A DNA stretch of 64,000 nucleotides from Begonia masoniana (taxonomy: Eukaryota > Streptophyta > Magnoliopsida > Cucurbitales > Begoniaceae). The notes under the pieces were generated by a model. That model was not told where the DNA came from, did no database searches, and saw nothing but the letters and a program-made list of their open reading frames with translations. Position numbers and translations under genes: made by a program. Location: positions 23,144,923 to 23,208,922 of the forward strand of contig CM039515.1 in assembly GCA_022432975.1 (NCBI GenBank), written 5' to 3'. Shown one piece after another: positions 11,833 through 23,699 of this stretch. Position 1 is the stretch's first letter; the number at the start of each line of letters is the position of its first letter.

Positions 11833-12031
11833 GTCCCTCAGCCGATTAATTGTTTTAATTAAAGTTTTATTTAATTGTTTTAATTGTTAAATGTTTTATT
11901 AATTTGAAATACGTTTAGTTTTAAATGGTTTTAAGAATATAGACTTCAACGTTTTTAACTCTGATTCTGATTCCGGTTTAAACAGTTTTTAATAATATGG
12001 GAAAATCGGGTACAGTATTAGGGTCATCACA

Positions 12032-12230
12032 TCCTTGGATTATAAAATTTGCATCTCTATCCTAATGGTTTCTAACTTTTCTATTTGCAATCGTACTTCT
12101 ATCTATTCTACAGATATTACTTTGTTCGTTTTGCATTTCCACTAAAATTCCTAGCTGTACAAACTATCGGTTCACCACGTCTATAAATTGGCTCATGGGA
12201 TCCACCGAGGTTGTTTTGGTACTCTCGACA
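12032..12230 (-). mobile_element. TE-C internal leader fragment (LARD-like)
   Basis: Read on the minus strand, this segment aligns with TE-A 318-520: it shares CGAGAGTACC, then GTGGATCC, then a TATAGACG-like stretch and a run of short matches. It starts where the TE-B LTR ends and runs into the 35-bp array. The primer site of this element is most likely the one at 33561-33594, now separated from it by TE-D. Confidence 0.7.
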
Positions 12231-14341
12231 TTTTTTAGTCCACTACCATCACAAAAAATAGGGCATTTTCTAGTCCACTACCATCACAAAAAATAGGGCA
12301 TTTTCTAGTCCACTACCATCACAAAAAATAGGGCATTTTCTAGTCCACTACCATCACAAAAAATAGGGCATTTTCTAGTCCACTACCATCACAAAAAATA
12401 GGGCATTTTCTAGTCCACTACCATCACAAAAAATAGGGCATTTTCTAGTCCACTACCATCACAAAAAATAGGGCATTTTCTAGTCCACTACCATCACAAA
12501 AAATAGGGCATTTTCTAGTCCACTACCATCACAAAAAATAGGGCATTTTCTAGTCCACTACCATCACAAAAAATAGGGCATTTTCTAGTCCACTACCATC
12601 ACAAAAAATAGGGCATTTTCTAGTCCACTACCATCACAAAAAATAGGGCATTTTCTAGTCCACTACCATCACAAAAAATAGGGCATTTTCTAGTCCACTA
12701 CCATCACAAAAAATAGGGCATTTTCTAGTCCACTACCATCACAAAAAATAGGGCATTTTCTAGTCCACTACCATCACAAAAAATAGGGCATTTTCTAGTC
12801 CACTACCATCACAAAAAATAGGGCATTTTCTAGTCCACTACCATCACAAAAAATAGGGCATTTTCTAGTCCACTACCATCACAAAAAATAGGGCATTTTC
12901 TAGTCCACTACCATCACAAAAAATAGGGCATTTTCTAGTCCACTACCATCACAAAAAATAGGGCATTTTCTAGTCCACTACCATCACAAAAAATAGGGCA
13001 TTTTCTAGTCCACTACCATCACAAAAAATAGGGCATTTTCTAGTCCACTACCATCACAAAAAATAGGGCATTTTCTAGTCCACTACCATCACAAAAAATA
13101 GGGCATTTTCTAGTCCACTACCATCACAAAAAATAGGGCATTTTCTAGTCCACTACCATCACAAAAAATAGGGCATTTTCTAGTCCACTACCATCACAAA
13201 AAATAGGGCATTTTCTAGTCCACTACCATCACAAAAAATAGGGCATTTTCTAGTCCACTACCATCACAAAAAATAGGGCATTTTCTAGTCCACTACCATC
13301 ACAAAAAATAGGGCATTTTCTAGTCCACTACCATCACAAAAAATAGGGCATTTTCTAGTCCACTACCATCACAAAAAATAGGGCATTTTCTAGTCCACTA
13401 CCATCACAAAAAATAGGGCATTTTCTAGTCCACTACCATCACAAAAAATAGGGCATTTTCTAGTCCACTACCATCACAAAAAATAGGGCATTTTCTAGTC
13501 CACTACCATCACAAAAAATAGGGCATTTTCTAGTCCACTACCATCACAAAAAATAGGGCATTTTCTAGTCCACTACCATCACAAAAAATAGGGCATTTTC
13601 TAGTCCACTACCATCACAAAAAATAGGGCATTTTCTAGTCCACTACCATCACAAAAAATAGGGCATTTTCTAGTCCACTACCATCACAAAAAATAGGGCA
13701 TTTTCTAGTCCACTACCATCACAAAAAATAGGGCATTTTCTAGTCCACTACCATCACAAAAAATAGGGCATTTTCTAGTCCACTACCATCACAAAAAATA
13801 GGGCATTTTCTAGTCCACTACCATCACAAAAAATAGGGCATTTTCTAGTCCACTACCATCACAAAAAATAGGGCATTTTCTAGTCCACTACCATCACAAA
13901 AAATAGGGCATTTTCTAGTCCACTACCATCACAAAAAATAGGGCATTTTCTAGTCCACTACCATCACAAAAAATAGGGCATTTTCTAGTCCACTACCATC
14001 ACAAAAAATAGGGCATTTTCTAGTCCACTACCATCACAAAAAATAGGGCATTTTCTAGTCCACTACCATCACAAAAAATAGGGCATTTTCTAGTCCACTA
14101 CCATCACAAAAAATAGGGCATTTTCTAGTCCACTACCATCACAAAAAATAGGGCATTTTCTAGTCCACTACCATCACAAAAAATAGGGCATTTTCTAGTC
14201 CACTACCATCACAAAAAATAGGGCATTTTCTAGTCCACTACCATCACAAAAAATAGGGCATTTTCTAGTCCACTACCATCACAAAAAATAGGGCATTTTC
14301 TAGTCCACTACCATCACAAAAAATAGGGCATTTTCTAGTCC
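12231..14341. repeat. 35-bp perfect tandem array (about 60 copies)
   Basis: The unit runs TTTTCTAGTCCACTACCATC plus ACAAAAAATAGGGCA, with almost no variation across 2.1 kb. On the minus strand the unit aligns with TE-A leader bases 284-320 (CCCTGTTTG...ATTAGAACATT), and the last unit continues into the homologous flank CGAGAGTACC. It therefore looks like an in-place expansion of the TE-C leader. The higher-coordinate edge is a broken join into the TE-D LTR. Confidence 0.95.
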
Positions 14342-14922
14342 ATCTCCCCTTGGCGATTTGCCTCGCCTTGCAATTACCTGCCAGACAGAGGAGGAGGCGA
14401 TTGCTCGCCTCCCAGAGGCGAGCAATCGCCACACTCTCTGGAATTCCTCCAGAGAGTGCAGTTCTTCCTCCTCCCCTTTTTCCTCTTCTTTCTTCTTTCA
14501 CACACTCCCTGCATTTCACGGCTTTTAACACAAACCAACAACACTATAACACTCTAAAAACATAACACTTATCAATTCTTCCTCCTTTCTCACACTTTCT
14601 TCACACCTTTCTTTACATACATCAATAAAACATACTTCAAACTTAACCTTTATCCAAACCCCAAACACAACACTAATCATTTTAAAAATATAACTGATTT
14701 CCATAAAAAAACGAACCGCATGGTTCCGTTTAAAAGTTTAACAATCCTACCTGTTTTAAAACATCAAAAACATCACCAAAACATCTTGCATTTTCTATAC
14801 AATCACCCAAACACCCTAAAACATATCTAAACGTATTAAAAATTCATCGAATTCATTATCGTCCCAACAATACCCAAAACTCTCAAAACACTTAACCTTG
14901 AGTCCACTCGCCTAGCCAAAAC
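14342..14922 (-). mobile_element. TE-D 3' LTR, distal part (truncated)
   Basis: This matches 29467-30026 of the TE-D 5' LTR on the same strand, including the hairpin cluster (14350-14455), the CCGCATGGTTCCG patch and the tail up to AAAAC at 14918-14922, where solo LTR TE-E begins. The true LTR end and everything beyond about 29466-equivalent are missing; the 35-bp array abuts instead. Confidence 0.85.
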
Positions 14923-16189
14923 TGTAACACACGGGATTTGTTTTTATTATTATTGGAGAGAAAATAAAAGAATAATAAATTTGTAAAGTGAAAAGTAAAG
15001 TGAATAAATTTGATTGAAATTAAGTCGGGGATTAGGTTAATTTAATAACGAGATTTAACGAAATTCATTTTGATCGAAAATACGGGAGGGCAAAATGTTT
15101 AACGTAAAGAAATTGTTTTAGTTTTATTATTATTATTATTATTATAAAATAAATAAATAAAACTCAACAGAATAGCCGAAGCTATTCTGTCGAGTGCCCG
15201 ACGCCGAGCGCGAGGAGAACGAAGAGGGAGAGACGAGCGACGTCCCTCCGACGGCCACCACCGCGATCTCCGGCGTTCTCCGGCCAGACTACGGCGGCGA
15301 GAGGTTGCGGCCTATCTCCACGCACGAACCAACGGTAAGGCTCGGTTTTCTTCCTCTGTTTCGGCTCTGTTTGTGGCCGTGAGTGACGAGCTCGATTGAG
15401 CTCCGATCACCGGCGGTTTTTGGTCATTTCCGGCGTGGGTTTGCCGACCCTTGGTCCGGTTTTCATCGCCTGGCCGTGATGAGCCTTGTTTAGGCGAAAT
15501 TCAGTGAAGCCGATTTAGGGCATTTCGGTTTTGCTGTGTATTCTCGGGATTTTTGGTTAGATTATGTTAATTGAGGCTAGATATGGTTGATTGGTGAGGA
15601 ATTGGGTGGATTTTGATGGAAAATCGAAAAGGGGGATTTTCCGGGTAAAGGGGCAGTTTGGGTTTTTGCCATTTTGACCTAGCTAGGGTCGTTTGTTTTT
15701 AAATTCTTTTTCGCAGGTTAAAATAGGTTATTAGAGGAGTACGTGGCCGCTGGAATCGTTCGATTCCGATAATCGACGCGAAAGTTATGCGCGTTCGAAG
15801 TTTCGGGTCGGTTTTTACCGAACTCAAATTAATGGCCTGTTTAGTTAAATTTTAGTTGGATTGGGCTAGAAATAGTTGTTTGAGAGTAATTGGTGAATGT
15901 AGGCTTGGTTTTAATAGCGTTTGAAGTTGGACGGTAAAATTGGCATAAAAATCGGGTTTTGAGTGTTTAAGATGAATTGTGTTATAGTTTTAGTTAATTG
16001 AGGTTTGCGAAGTTCTTTAGAGTTTACTTAATTAAGTTTTGTTACTTTAGGTGATCGAGTGATGGAATTATTGGACGAAATGTACAATTGAGTTTCGAGC
16101 AGCCAGGTAAGTAGAGGACGTTTGTTTTGCCTTAGGGCCTACACCATGGAACGGTAGGATTTATGTTATGTTTATTGTTTGTTGGTTGG

Positions 16190-16450
16190 TTGTCTTCTCC
16201 GTTCGGTAAGCATTGTTGGTTGTTTATTGTTTGTTGGTTGGTTGTCTTCTCCGTTGGTTAAGCATTGTTGGTTGTTTGTCATTTGTTGGCCTGTTGTCTT
16301 CCTCGTTGGCTAAGCATTGTTTGTTGTTTGTTGTTTGACGTTTGGTTGTGGTTAAGAGTGGTTTTAAACGTTTGGTTGTGGTTAAGAGTGGTTTTAAATG
16401 TTTGGTTGTGGTTAAGCATGTTTTGAATACTTTGTGTTGGTTAAGCATTA
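16190..16450. repeat. Short degenerate tandem repeats before the 69-bp array
   Basis: Three to four diverged units of about 55 bp containing GTTGTCTTCTCCGTTGG and AAGCATTGTTGGTTG, then three units of about 31 bp containing GTTTGGTTGTGGTTAAG. They are older and more diverged than the adjoining array. Confidence 0.75.
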
Positions 16451-16487
16451 GTGGCATATGCATGGTTTTGAAAGAGGTCTGTTGGCG

Positions 16488-18977
16488 GTGGCTCCTCGTC
16501 GCGAAGTAGTGTCTGAAATATGGCAAGCTTAGGAGGTTTCCACAAAAGCTGTGTAGTGGCTCCTCGTCGCGAAGTAGTGTCTGAAAGATGGCAAGCTTCG
16601 GGAGGTTACCACAAAAGCTGTGTATGGCTCCTCGTCGCGAAGTAGTGTCTGAAAGATGGCAAGCTTCGGGAGGTTACCACAAAAGCTGTGTAGTGGCTCC
16701 TCGTCGCGAAGTAGTGTCTGAAAGATGGCAAGCTTCGGGAGGTTTCCACAAAAGCTGTGTAGTGGCTCCTCGTCGCGAAGTAGTGTCTGAGAGATGGCAA
16801 GCTTCGGGAGGTTTCCACAAAAGCTGTGTAGTGGCTCCTCGTCGCGAAATAGTGTCTGAAAGTTGGCTAGCTTCTGGAGGTTTCCACAAAAGCTGTGTAG
16901 TGGCTCCTCGTCGCGAAGTAGTGTCTGAAATATGGCAAGCTTCGGGAGGTTTCCACAAAAGTTGTGTAGTGGCTCCTCGTCGCGAAGTAGTGTCTGAAAT
17001 ATGGCAAGCTTCTGGAAGTTTCCACAAAAGCTGTGTAGTGGCTCCTCGTCGCGAAGTAGTGTCTGAAAGATGGCAAGCTTCGGGAGGTTTCCACAAAAGC
17101 TGTGTAGTGGCTCCTCGTCGCGAAGTAGTGTCTGAAAGATGGCTAGCTTTGGGAGGTTTCCACAAAAGCTGTGTAGTGGCTCCTCGTCGCGAAGTAGTGT
17201 CTGAAATATGGCAAGCTTCGGGAGGTTTCCACAAAAGTTGTGTAGTGGCTCCTCGTCGCGAAGTAGTGTCTGAAATATGGCAAGCTTCGGGAGGTTTCCA
17301 CAAAAGCTGTGTATGGCTCCTCGTCGCGAAGTAGTGTCTGAAAGATGGCAAGCTTCGGGAGGTTTCCACAAAAGCTGTGTATGGCTCCTCGTCGCGAAGT
17401 AGTGTCTGAAAGATGGCAAGCTTCGGGAGGTTTCCACAAAAGTTGTGTAGTGGCTCCTCGTCGCGAAGTAGTGTCTGAAAGATGGCAAGCTTCGGGAGGT
17501 TTCCACAAAAGCTGTGTAGTGGCTCCTCGTCGCGAAGTAGTGTCTGAAAGATGGCTAGCTTTGGGAGGTTTCCACAAAAGCTGTGTAGTGCTCCTCGTCG
17601 CGAAGTAGTGTCTGAAAGATGGCAAGCTTCGGGAGGTTTCCACAAAAGTTGTGTAGTGGCTCCTCGTCGCGAAGTAGTGTCTGAAAGATGGCAAGCTTCG
17701 GGAGGTTTCCACAAAAGTTGTGTAGTGGCTCCTCGTCGCGAAGTAGTGTCTGAAAGATGGCAAGCTTCGGGAGGTTTCCACAAAAGCTGTGTAGTGGCTC
17801 TCGTCGCGAAGTAGTGTCTGAAAGATGGCAAGCTTCGGGAGGTTTCCACAAAAGCTGTGTATGGCTCCTCGTCGCGAAGTAGTGTCTGAAAGATGGCAAG
17901 CTTCGGGAGGTTTCCACAAAAGCTGTGTATGGCTCCTCGTCGCGAAGTAGTGTCTGAAATATGGCAAGCTTCGGGAGGTTTCCACAAAAGTTGTGTAGTG
18001 GCTCCTCGTCGCGAAGTAGTGTCTGAAATATGGCAAGCTTCGGGAGGTTTCCACAAAAGCTGTGTATGGCTCCTCGTCGCGAAGTAGTGTCTGAAATATG
18101 GCAAGCTTCGGGAGGTTTCCACAAAAGTTGTGTAGTGGCTCCTCGTCGCGAAGTAGTGTCTGAAATATGGCAAGCTTCGGGAGGTTACCACAAAAGCTGT
18201 GTAGTGGCTCCTCGTCGCGAAGTAGTGTCTGAAATATGGCAAGCTTCGGGAGGTTTCCACAAAAGCTGTGTATGGCTCCTCGTCGCGAAGTAGTGTCTGA
18301 AATATGGCAAGCTTCGGGAGGTTTCCACAAAAGCTGTGTAGTGGCTCCTCGTCGCGAAGTAGTGTCTGAAATATGGCAAGCTTCGGGAGGTTTCCACAAA
18401 AGTTGTGTAGTGGCTCTCGTCGCGAAGTAGTGTCTGAAAGATGGCAAGCTTCGGGAGGTTTCCACAAAAGCTGTGTAGTGGCTCTCGTCGCGAAGTAGTG
18501 TCTGAAATATGGCAAGCTTCGGGAGGTTTCCACAAAAGCTGTGTAGTGGCTCCTCGTCGCGAAGTAGTGTCTGAAAGATGGCAAGCTTCGGGAGGTTTCC
18601 ACAAAAGCTGTGTAGTGGCTCCTCGTCGCGAAGTAGTGTCTGAAATATGGCAAGCTTCGGGAGGTTTCCACAAAAGCTGTGTATGGCTCCTCGTCGCGAA
18701 GTAGTGTCTGAAAGATGGCAAGCTTCGGGAGGTTACCACAAAAGCTGTGTAGTGGCTCCTCGTCGCGAAGTAGTGTCTGAAATATGGCAAGCTTCGGGAG
18801 GTTTCCACAAAAGCTGTGTATGGCTCCTCGTCGCGAAGTAGTGTCTGAAAGATGGCAGCTTCGGGAGGTTTCCACAAAAGCTGTGTAGTGGCTCCTCGTC
18901 GCGAAATAGTGTCTGAAATATGGCAAGCTTCGGGAGGTTTCCACAAAAGCTGTGTATGGCTCCTCGTCGCGAAGTAG
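16488..18977. repeat. 69-bp tandem array in TE-E LTR (about 36 copies)
   Basis: Units begin GTGGCTCCTCGTCGCGAAGT and end AAAAGCTGTGTA. Common variants are AGATGG/ATATGG, GGTTTCC/GGTTACC, AGCTGTG/AGTTGTG and loss of one or two bases at the unit junction. Because 69 is divisible by three, long open frames of up to 768 codons cross the array, broken only at units of other length. Their peptide is a 23-residue repeat with no known fold, and the array lies in a predicted intron, so I do not call a gene. Confidence 0.97.
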
Positions 18978-19156
18978 CATTGTGTGGTCGTGTTGTTGTG
19001 TTGTGTTGAGTCGGTTTGTTGAGTTGCCTTGGAGTGTGGTGTTATGTTGTCGTGTTGGGTAATGTTGTGTTGCGTTGTAGTGCCGAGTGGTGTTGTGTTG
19101 TTATGTTAGGGTTGTGTGAGGTTGTGTGTGCATTGTGCTTGTTTATATTTGTTATC

Positions 19157-19206
19157 CCTACTTGCTAAGCGTAAGCTTACGTGTGCGTGTGTGTTCTGTG
19201 GTGTAG
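19157..19206 (+). promoter_or_regulatory. Conserved acceptor block, TE-E
   Basis: CTTGCTAAGCGTAAGCTTAC followed by GTGGTGTAG|GTAACG. It matches the acceptor block of the other LTRs (35153-35195 in TE-F, 11061-11102 in TE-B). Confidence 0.6.
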
Positions 19207-19855
19207 GTAACGACAGGTGTACAGGTGAGCTATGTGAGTCAGCCAAGACTTGGGAGCAGTCGGAGATGCACGGGGCGTGCCGGTGCGGGCATCTGTCGGG
19301 GCGTCTCGACCATGGTCTTCGGAAGATGTGGGATTTTGTAGTTTGGTAGTATTTTAAATGTCTGTTGGTGGAAATGATGTGCATGTGTATAACTCTGTTT
19401 GGTTAAGGTTTGTAGCAATTATGGTATAGCTAGGTGTATGGTTGTTGTATATAGTTAAGTTAAGGGTGACGTGTCGCCCTATACTGCGGATTTTCTTCAC
19501 TTAGGGATACTGGTATTTTAGAGATTTCGTATGTTGGATGTAAGAGTATTCTGGACTGGTTGGGAATTGAATTGTGTGCAGGTATTTAGCATTTTGGAGG
19601 CGCCATTTTCAGGCGTTACTTTGCCGAAATTTTCGGGAAGAACGCCGTGGTGCTTAGAGATTAGGATTAAAGGGCATTAGTGAGTCTAGTCTTATTTTAA
19701 ATTAGATTTTAACGTGAGATTGGCTAGCAAAGTAGCGCTCTGAGCCAGGGTGGGTTCGGGGGCGTTACAAAAACACAAGTCGCCGCCACGAGCTCCGCCC
19801 ATCGACCGCTACACTTGATCATCGTAAAGTGGTTCCTCACCTTCGTTCTCGTCAC

Positions 19856-19902
19856 CTACATCATACAATAACTACATTAAGCCTAATGCTTAGTAAGGAG
19901 CG
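19856..19902 (-). promoter_or_regulatory. Conserved acceptor block, TE-D 3' LTR
   Basis: Minus strand: CTTACTAAGCATTAGGCTTA, then TATGATGTAG|GTGACGAG. Identical to the 5' LTR copy at 30104-30150. Confidence 0.65.
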
Positions 19903-19971
19903 TACTAAACACAACTTTACATATATGCATGACATTTATAAAATATTTTTCGTTTCGTAAAACCCTTTTTC

Positions 19972-22900
19972 TTGTCCCGTGAAAACATTCATTTAGTCCC
20001 GTGAGAAACATTCATTTAGTCCCGTGAGAAACATTCCTTTAGTCCCGTGAGAAACATTCATTTAGTCCCGTGAGAAACATTCAGTTAGACCCGTGAGGAA
20101 CATTCATTTAGTCCCGTGAGAAACATTCATTTAGTCCCGTGAGAAACATTCATTTAGTCCCGTGAGAAACATTCATTTAGTCCCGTGAGAAACATTCATT
20201 TAGTCCCGTGAGAAACATTCATTTAGTCCCGTGAGAAACATTCATTTAGTCCCGTGAGAAACATTCATTTAGTCCCGTGAGAAACATTCATTTAGTCCCG
20301 TGAGAAACATTCATTTAGTCCCGTGAGAAACATTCATTTAGTCCCGTGAGAAACATTCATTTAGTCCCGTGAGAAACATTCATTTAGTCCCGTGAGAAAC
20401 ATTCATTTAGTCCCGTGAGAAACATTCATTTAGTCCCGTGAGAAACATTCATTTAGTCCCGTGAGAAACATTCATTTAGTCCCGTGAGAAACATTCATTT
20501 AGTCCCGTGAGAAACATTCATTTAGTCCCGTGAGAAACATTCATTTAGTCCCGTGAGAAACATTCATTTAGTCCCGTGAGAAACATTCATTTAGTCCCGT
20601 GAGAAACATTCATTTAGTCCCGTGAGAAACATTCATTTAGTCCCGTGAGAAACATTCATTTAGTCCCGTGAGAAACATTCATTTAGTCCCGTGAGAAACA
20701 TTCATTTAGTCCCGTGAGAAACATTCATTTAGTCCCGTGAGAAACATTCATTTAGTCCCGTGAGAAACATTCATTTAGTCCCGTGAGAAACATTCATTTA
20801 GTCCCGTGAGAAACATTCATTTAGTCCCGTGAGAAACATTCATTTAGTCCCGTGAGAAACATTCATTTAGTCCCGTGAGAAACATTCATTTAGTCCCGTG
20901 AGAAACATTCATTTAGTCCCGTGAGAAACATTCATTTAGTCCCGTGAGAAACATTCATTTAGTCCCGTGAGAAACATTCATTTAGTCCCGTGAGAAACAT
21001 TCATTTAGTCCCGTGAGAAACATTCATTTAGTCCCGTGAGAAACATTCATTTAGTCCCGTGAGAAACATTCATTTAGTCCCGTGAGAAACATTCATTTAG
21101 TCCCGTGAGAAACATTCATTTAGTCCCGTGAGAAACATTCATTTAGTCCCGTGAGAAACATTCATTTAGTCCCGTGAGAAACATTCATTTAGTCCCGTGA
21201 GAAACATTCATTTAGTCCCGTGAGAAACATTCATTTAGTCCCGTGAGAAACATTCATTTAGTCCCGTGAGAAACATTCATTTAGTCCCGTGAGAAACATT
21301 CATTTAGTCCCGTGAGAAACATTCATTTAGTCCCGTGAGAAACATTCATTTAGTCCCGTGAGAAACATTCATTTAGTCCCGTGAGAAACATTCATTTAGT
21401 CCCGTGAGAAACATTCATTTAGTCCCGTGAGAAACATTCATTTAGTCCCGTGAGAAACATTCATTTAGTCCCGTGAGAAACATTCATTTAGTCCCGTGAG
21501 AAACATTCATTTAGTCCCGTGAGAAACATTCATTTAGTCCCGTGAGAAACATTCATTTAGTCCCGTGAGAAACATTCATTTAGTCCCGTGAGAAACATTC
21601 ATTTAGTCCCGTGAGAAACATTCATTTAGTCCCGTGAGAAACATTCATTTAGTCCCGTGAGAAACATTCATTTAGTCCCGTGAGAAACATTCATTTAGTC
21701 CCGTGAGAAACATTCATTTAGTCCCGTGAGAAACATTCATTTAGTCCCGTGAGAAACATTCATTTAGTCCCGTGAGAAACATTCATTTAGTCCCGTGAGA
21801 AACATTCATTTAGTCCCGTGAGAAACATTCATTTAGTCCCGTGAGAAACATTCATTTAGTCCCGTGAGAAACATTCATTTAGTCCCGTGAGAAACATTCA
21901 TTTAGTCCCGTGAGAAACATTCATTTAGTCCCGTGAGAAACATTCATTTAGTCCCGTGAGAAACATTCATTTAGTCCCGTGAGAAACATTCATTTAGTCC
22001 CGTGAGAAACATTCATTTAGTCCCGTGAGAAACATTCATTTAGTCCCGTGAGAAACATTCATTTAGTCCCGTGAGAAACATTCATTTAGTCCCGTGAGAA
22101 ACATTCATTTAGTCCCGTGAGAAACATTCATTTAGTCCCGTGAGAAACATTCATTTAGTCCCGTGAGAAACATTCATTTAGTCCCGTGAGAAACATTCAT
22201 TTAGTCCCGTGAGAAACATTCATTTAGTCCCGTGAGAAACATTCATTTAGTCCCGTGAGAAACATTCATTTAGTCCCGTGAGAAACATTCATTTAGTCCC
22301 GTGAGAAACATTCATTTAGTCCCGTGAGAAACATTCATTTAGTCCCGTGAGAAACATTCATTTAGTCCCGTGAGAAACATTCATTTAGTCCCGTGAGAAA
22401 CATTCATTTAGTCCCGTGAGAAACATTCATTTAGTCCCGTGAGAAACATTCATTTAGTCCCGTGAGAAACATTCATTTAGTCCCGTGAGAAACATTCATT
22501 TAGTCCCGTGAGAAACATTCATTTAGTCCCGTGAGAAACATTCATTTAGTCCCGTGAGAAACATTCATTTAGTCCCGTGAGAAACATTCATTTAGTCCCG
22601 TGAGAAACATTCATTTAGTCCCGTGAGAAACATTCATTTAGTCCCGTGAGAAACATTCATTTAGTCCCGTGAGAAACATTCATTTAGTCCCGTGAGAAAC
22701 ATTCATTTAGTCCCGTGAGAAACATTCATTTAGTCCCGTGAGAAACATTCATTTAGTCCCGTGAGAAACATTCATTTAGTCCCGTGAGAAACATTCATTT
22801 AGTCCCGTGAGAAACATTCATTTAGTCCCGTGAGAAACATTCATTTAGTCCCGTGAGAAACATTCATTTAGTCCCGTGAGAAACATTCATTTAGTCCCGT

Positions 22901-23679
22901 GAGAAACATTCATTTAGTCCCGTGAGAAACATTCATTTAGTCCCGTGAGAAACATTCATTTAGTCCCGTGAGAAACATTCATTTAGTCCCGTGAGAAACA
23001 TTCATTTAGTCCCGTGAGAAACATTCATTTAGTCCCGTGAGAAACATTCATTTAGTCCCGTGAGAAACATTCATTTAGTCCCGTGAGAAACATTCATTTA
23101 GTCCCGTGAGAAACATTCATTTAGTCCCGTGAGAAACATTCATTTAGTCCCGTGAGAAACATTCATTTAGTCCCGTGAGAAACATTCATTTAGTCCCGTG
23201 AGAAACATTCATTTAGTCCCGTGAGAAACATTCATTTAGTCCCGTGAGAAACATTCATTTAGTCCCGTGAGAAACATTCATTTAGTCCCGTGAGAAACAT
23301 TCATTTAGTCCCGTGAGAAACATTCATTTAGTCCCGTGAGAAACATTCATTTAGTCCCGTGAGAAACATTCATTTAGTCCCGTGAGAAACATTCATTTAG
23401 TCCCGTGAGAAACATTCATTTAGTCCCGTGAGAAACATTCATTTAGTCCCGTGAGAAACATTCATTTAGTCCCGTGAGAAACATTCATTTAGTCCCGTGA
23501 GAAACATTCATTTAGTCCCGTGAGAAACATTCATTTAGTCCCGTGAGAAACATTCATTTAGTCCCGTGAGAAACATTCATTTAGTCCCGTGAGAAACATT
23601 CATTTAGTCCCGTGAGAAACATTCATTTAGTCCCGTGAGAAACATTCATTTAGTCCCGTGAGAAACATTCATTTAGTCC
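19972..23679. repeat. 23-bp tandem array, TE-D 3' LTR (about 161 copies)
   Basis: The unit TTTAGTCCCGTGAGAAACAT+TCA is nearly invariant over 3.7 kb. Variant units sit only at the low-coordinate edge (TGTCCCGTGAAAACA, CATTCCTTTAG, AGTTAGACCCGTGAGGAAC), and matching variants mark the same edge of the 5' LTR array. There are no spacers, so this is not a CRISPR array. On the minus strand it lies just downstream of the TATA-like box. Confidence 0.97.
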
Positions 23680-23690
23680 TCCAAATATCT

Positions 23691-23699
23691 CTATTTATT
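23691..23699 (-). promoter_or_regulatory. TATA-like box, TE-D 3' LTR
   Basis: Minus-strand AATAAATAG, about 145 bp after the LTR start and only some 12 bp before the 23-bp array. The same site is at 33410-33418 in the 5' LTR. Confidence 0.45.

Larger units (their letters stand above)
9540..12031 (+). mobile_element. TE-B 3' LTR (2.49 kb)
   Basis: It runs from TGTAATACCCGG at 9540 to GGGTCATCACA at 12031, where minus-strand TE-C sequence begins abruptly. Predicted transcribed layout: TATA-like TTATAAATTA near 9925, exon 1 ending CTCTAG|GTATGA (10092/10093), intron 1 to TTGCTTAG (10470), exon 2 ending ACGAG|GTAAGT (10515/10516), block TTGGCCTACACC (10544-10555), and acceptor TATGGTGTAG|GTGA (11102/11103). 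No tandem array is present. A cluster of perfect hairpins lies at 11647-11802. The TSD cannot be checked because the 5' end is outside the window. Confidence 0.85.
16107..19206 (+). other. TE-E LTR intron 2 (predicted, contains satellite)
   Basis: It starts with the GTAAGT donor after CAGCCAG, has GGGCCTACACC at 16135-16145, and ends with CTTGCTAAGCGTAAGCTTAC and GTGGTGTAG|GTAA. The 3.1-kb interval is mostly the 69-bp array, preceded by short GTTGGTTGTCTTC-type repeats (16190-16460) and followed by a GT-rich stretch (18978-19140). The homologous interval in TE-B is only 587 nt. Confidence 0.55.
14923..19769 (+). mobile_element. TE-E solo LTR (4.85 kb, TSD AAAAC)
   Basis: It runs from TGTAACACACGGG at 14923 to GGGGGCGTTACA at 19769. 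It is flanked by AAAAC at 14918-14922 and 19770-19774; the uninterrupted site is visible at about 30022-30035 in the other TE-D LTR with one AAAAC. No internal sequence remains, so it is a solo LTR from LTR-LTR recombination. It is the same family as the TE-A LTR (shared exon-1 leader, GGGCCTACACC block, and a tail containing GGCGCCATTTTCAGGCG) but with a 69-bp array. Exon 1 donor ACG|GTAAGG is near 15333, donor 2 CCAG|GTAAGT at 16106/16107, acceptor GTGTAG|GTAA at 19206/19207. Confidence 0.95.

Noticed and set aside
11569..11890. Overlapping ORFs of 71-97 codons on both strands near 11.6-11.9 kb
   Set aside because: They are created by the GATCGATC palindromes, which are open in several frames on both strands; no shared peptide in TE-D.
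16529..18980. Very long open frames (up to 768 codons, minus strand; 248 codons, plus strand)
   Set aside because: They exist because the repeat unit is 69 bp (23 codons). The peptide is a plain 23-residue repeat, frames end where units are 67-68 bp, and the region lies in a predicted LTR intron.
19972..23679. Possible CRISPR-like array (short identical repeats)
   Set aside because: Units are directly adjacent with no spacers and sit in a plant LTR; same for 30220-33399, 12231-14341 and 35576-38508.
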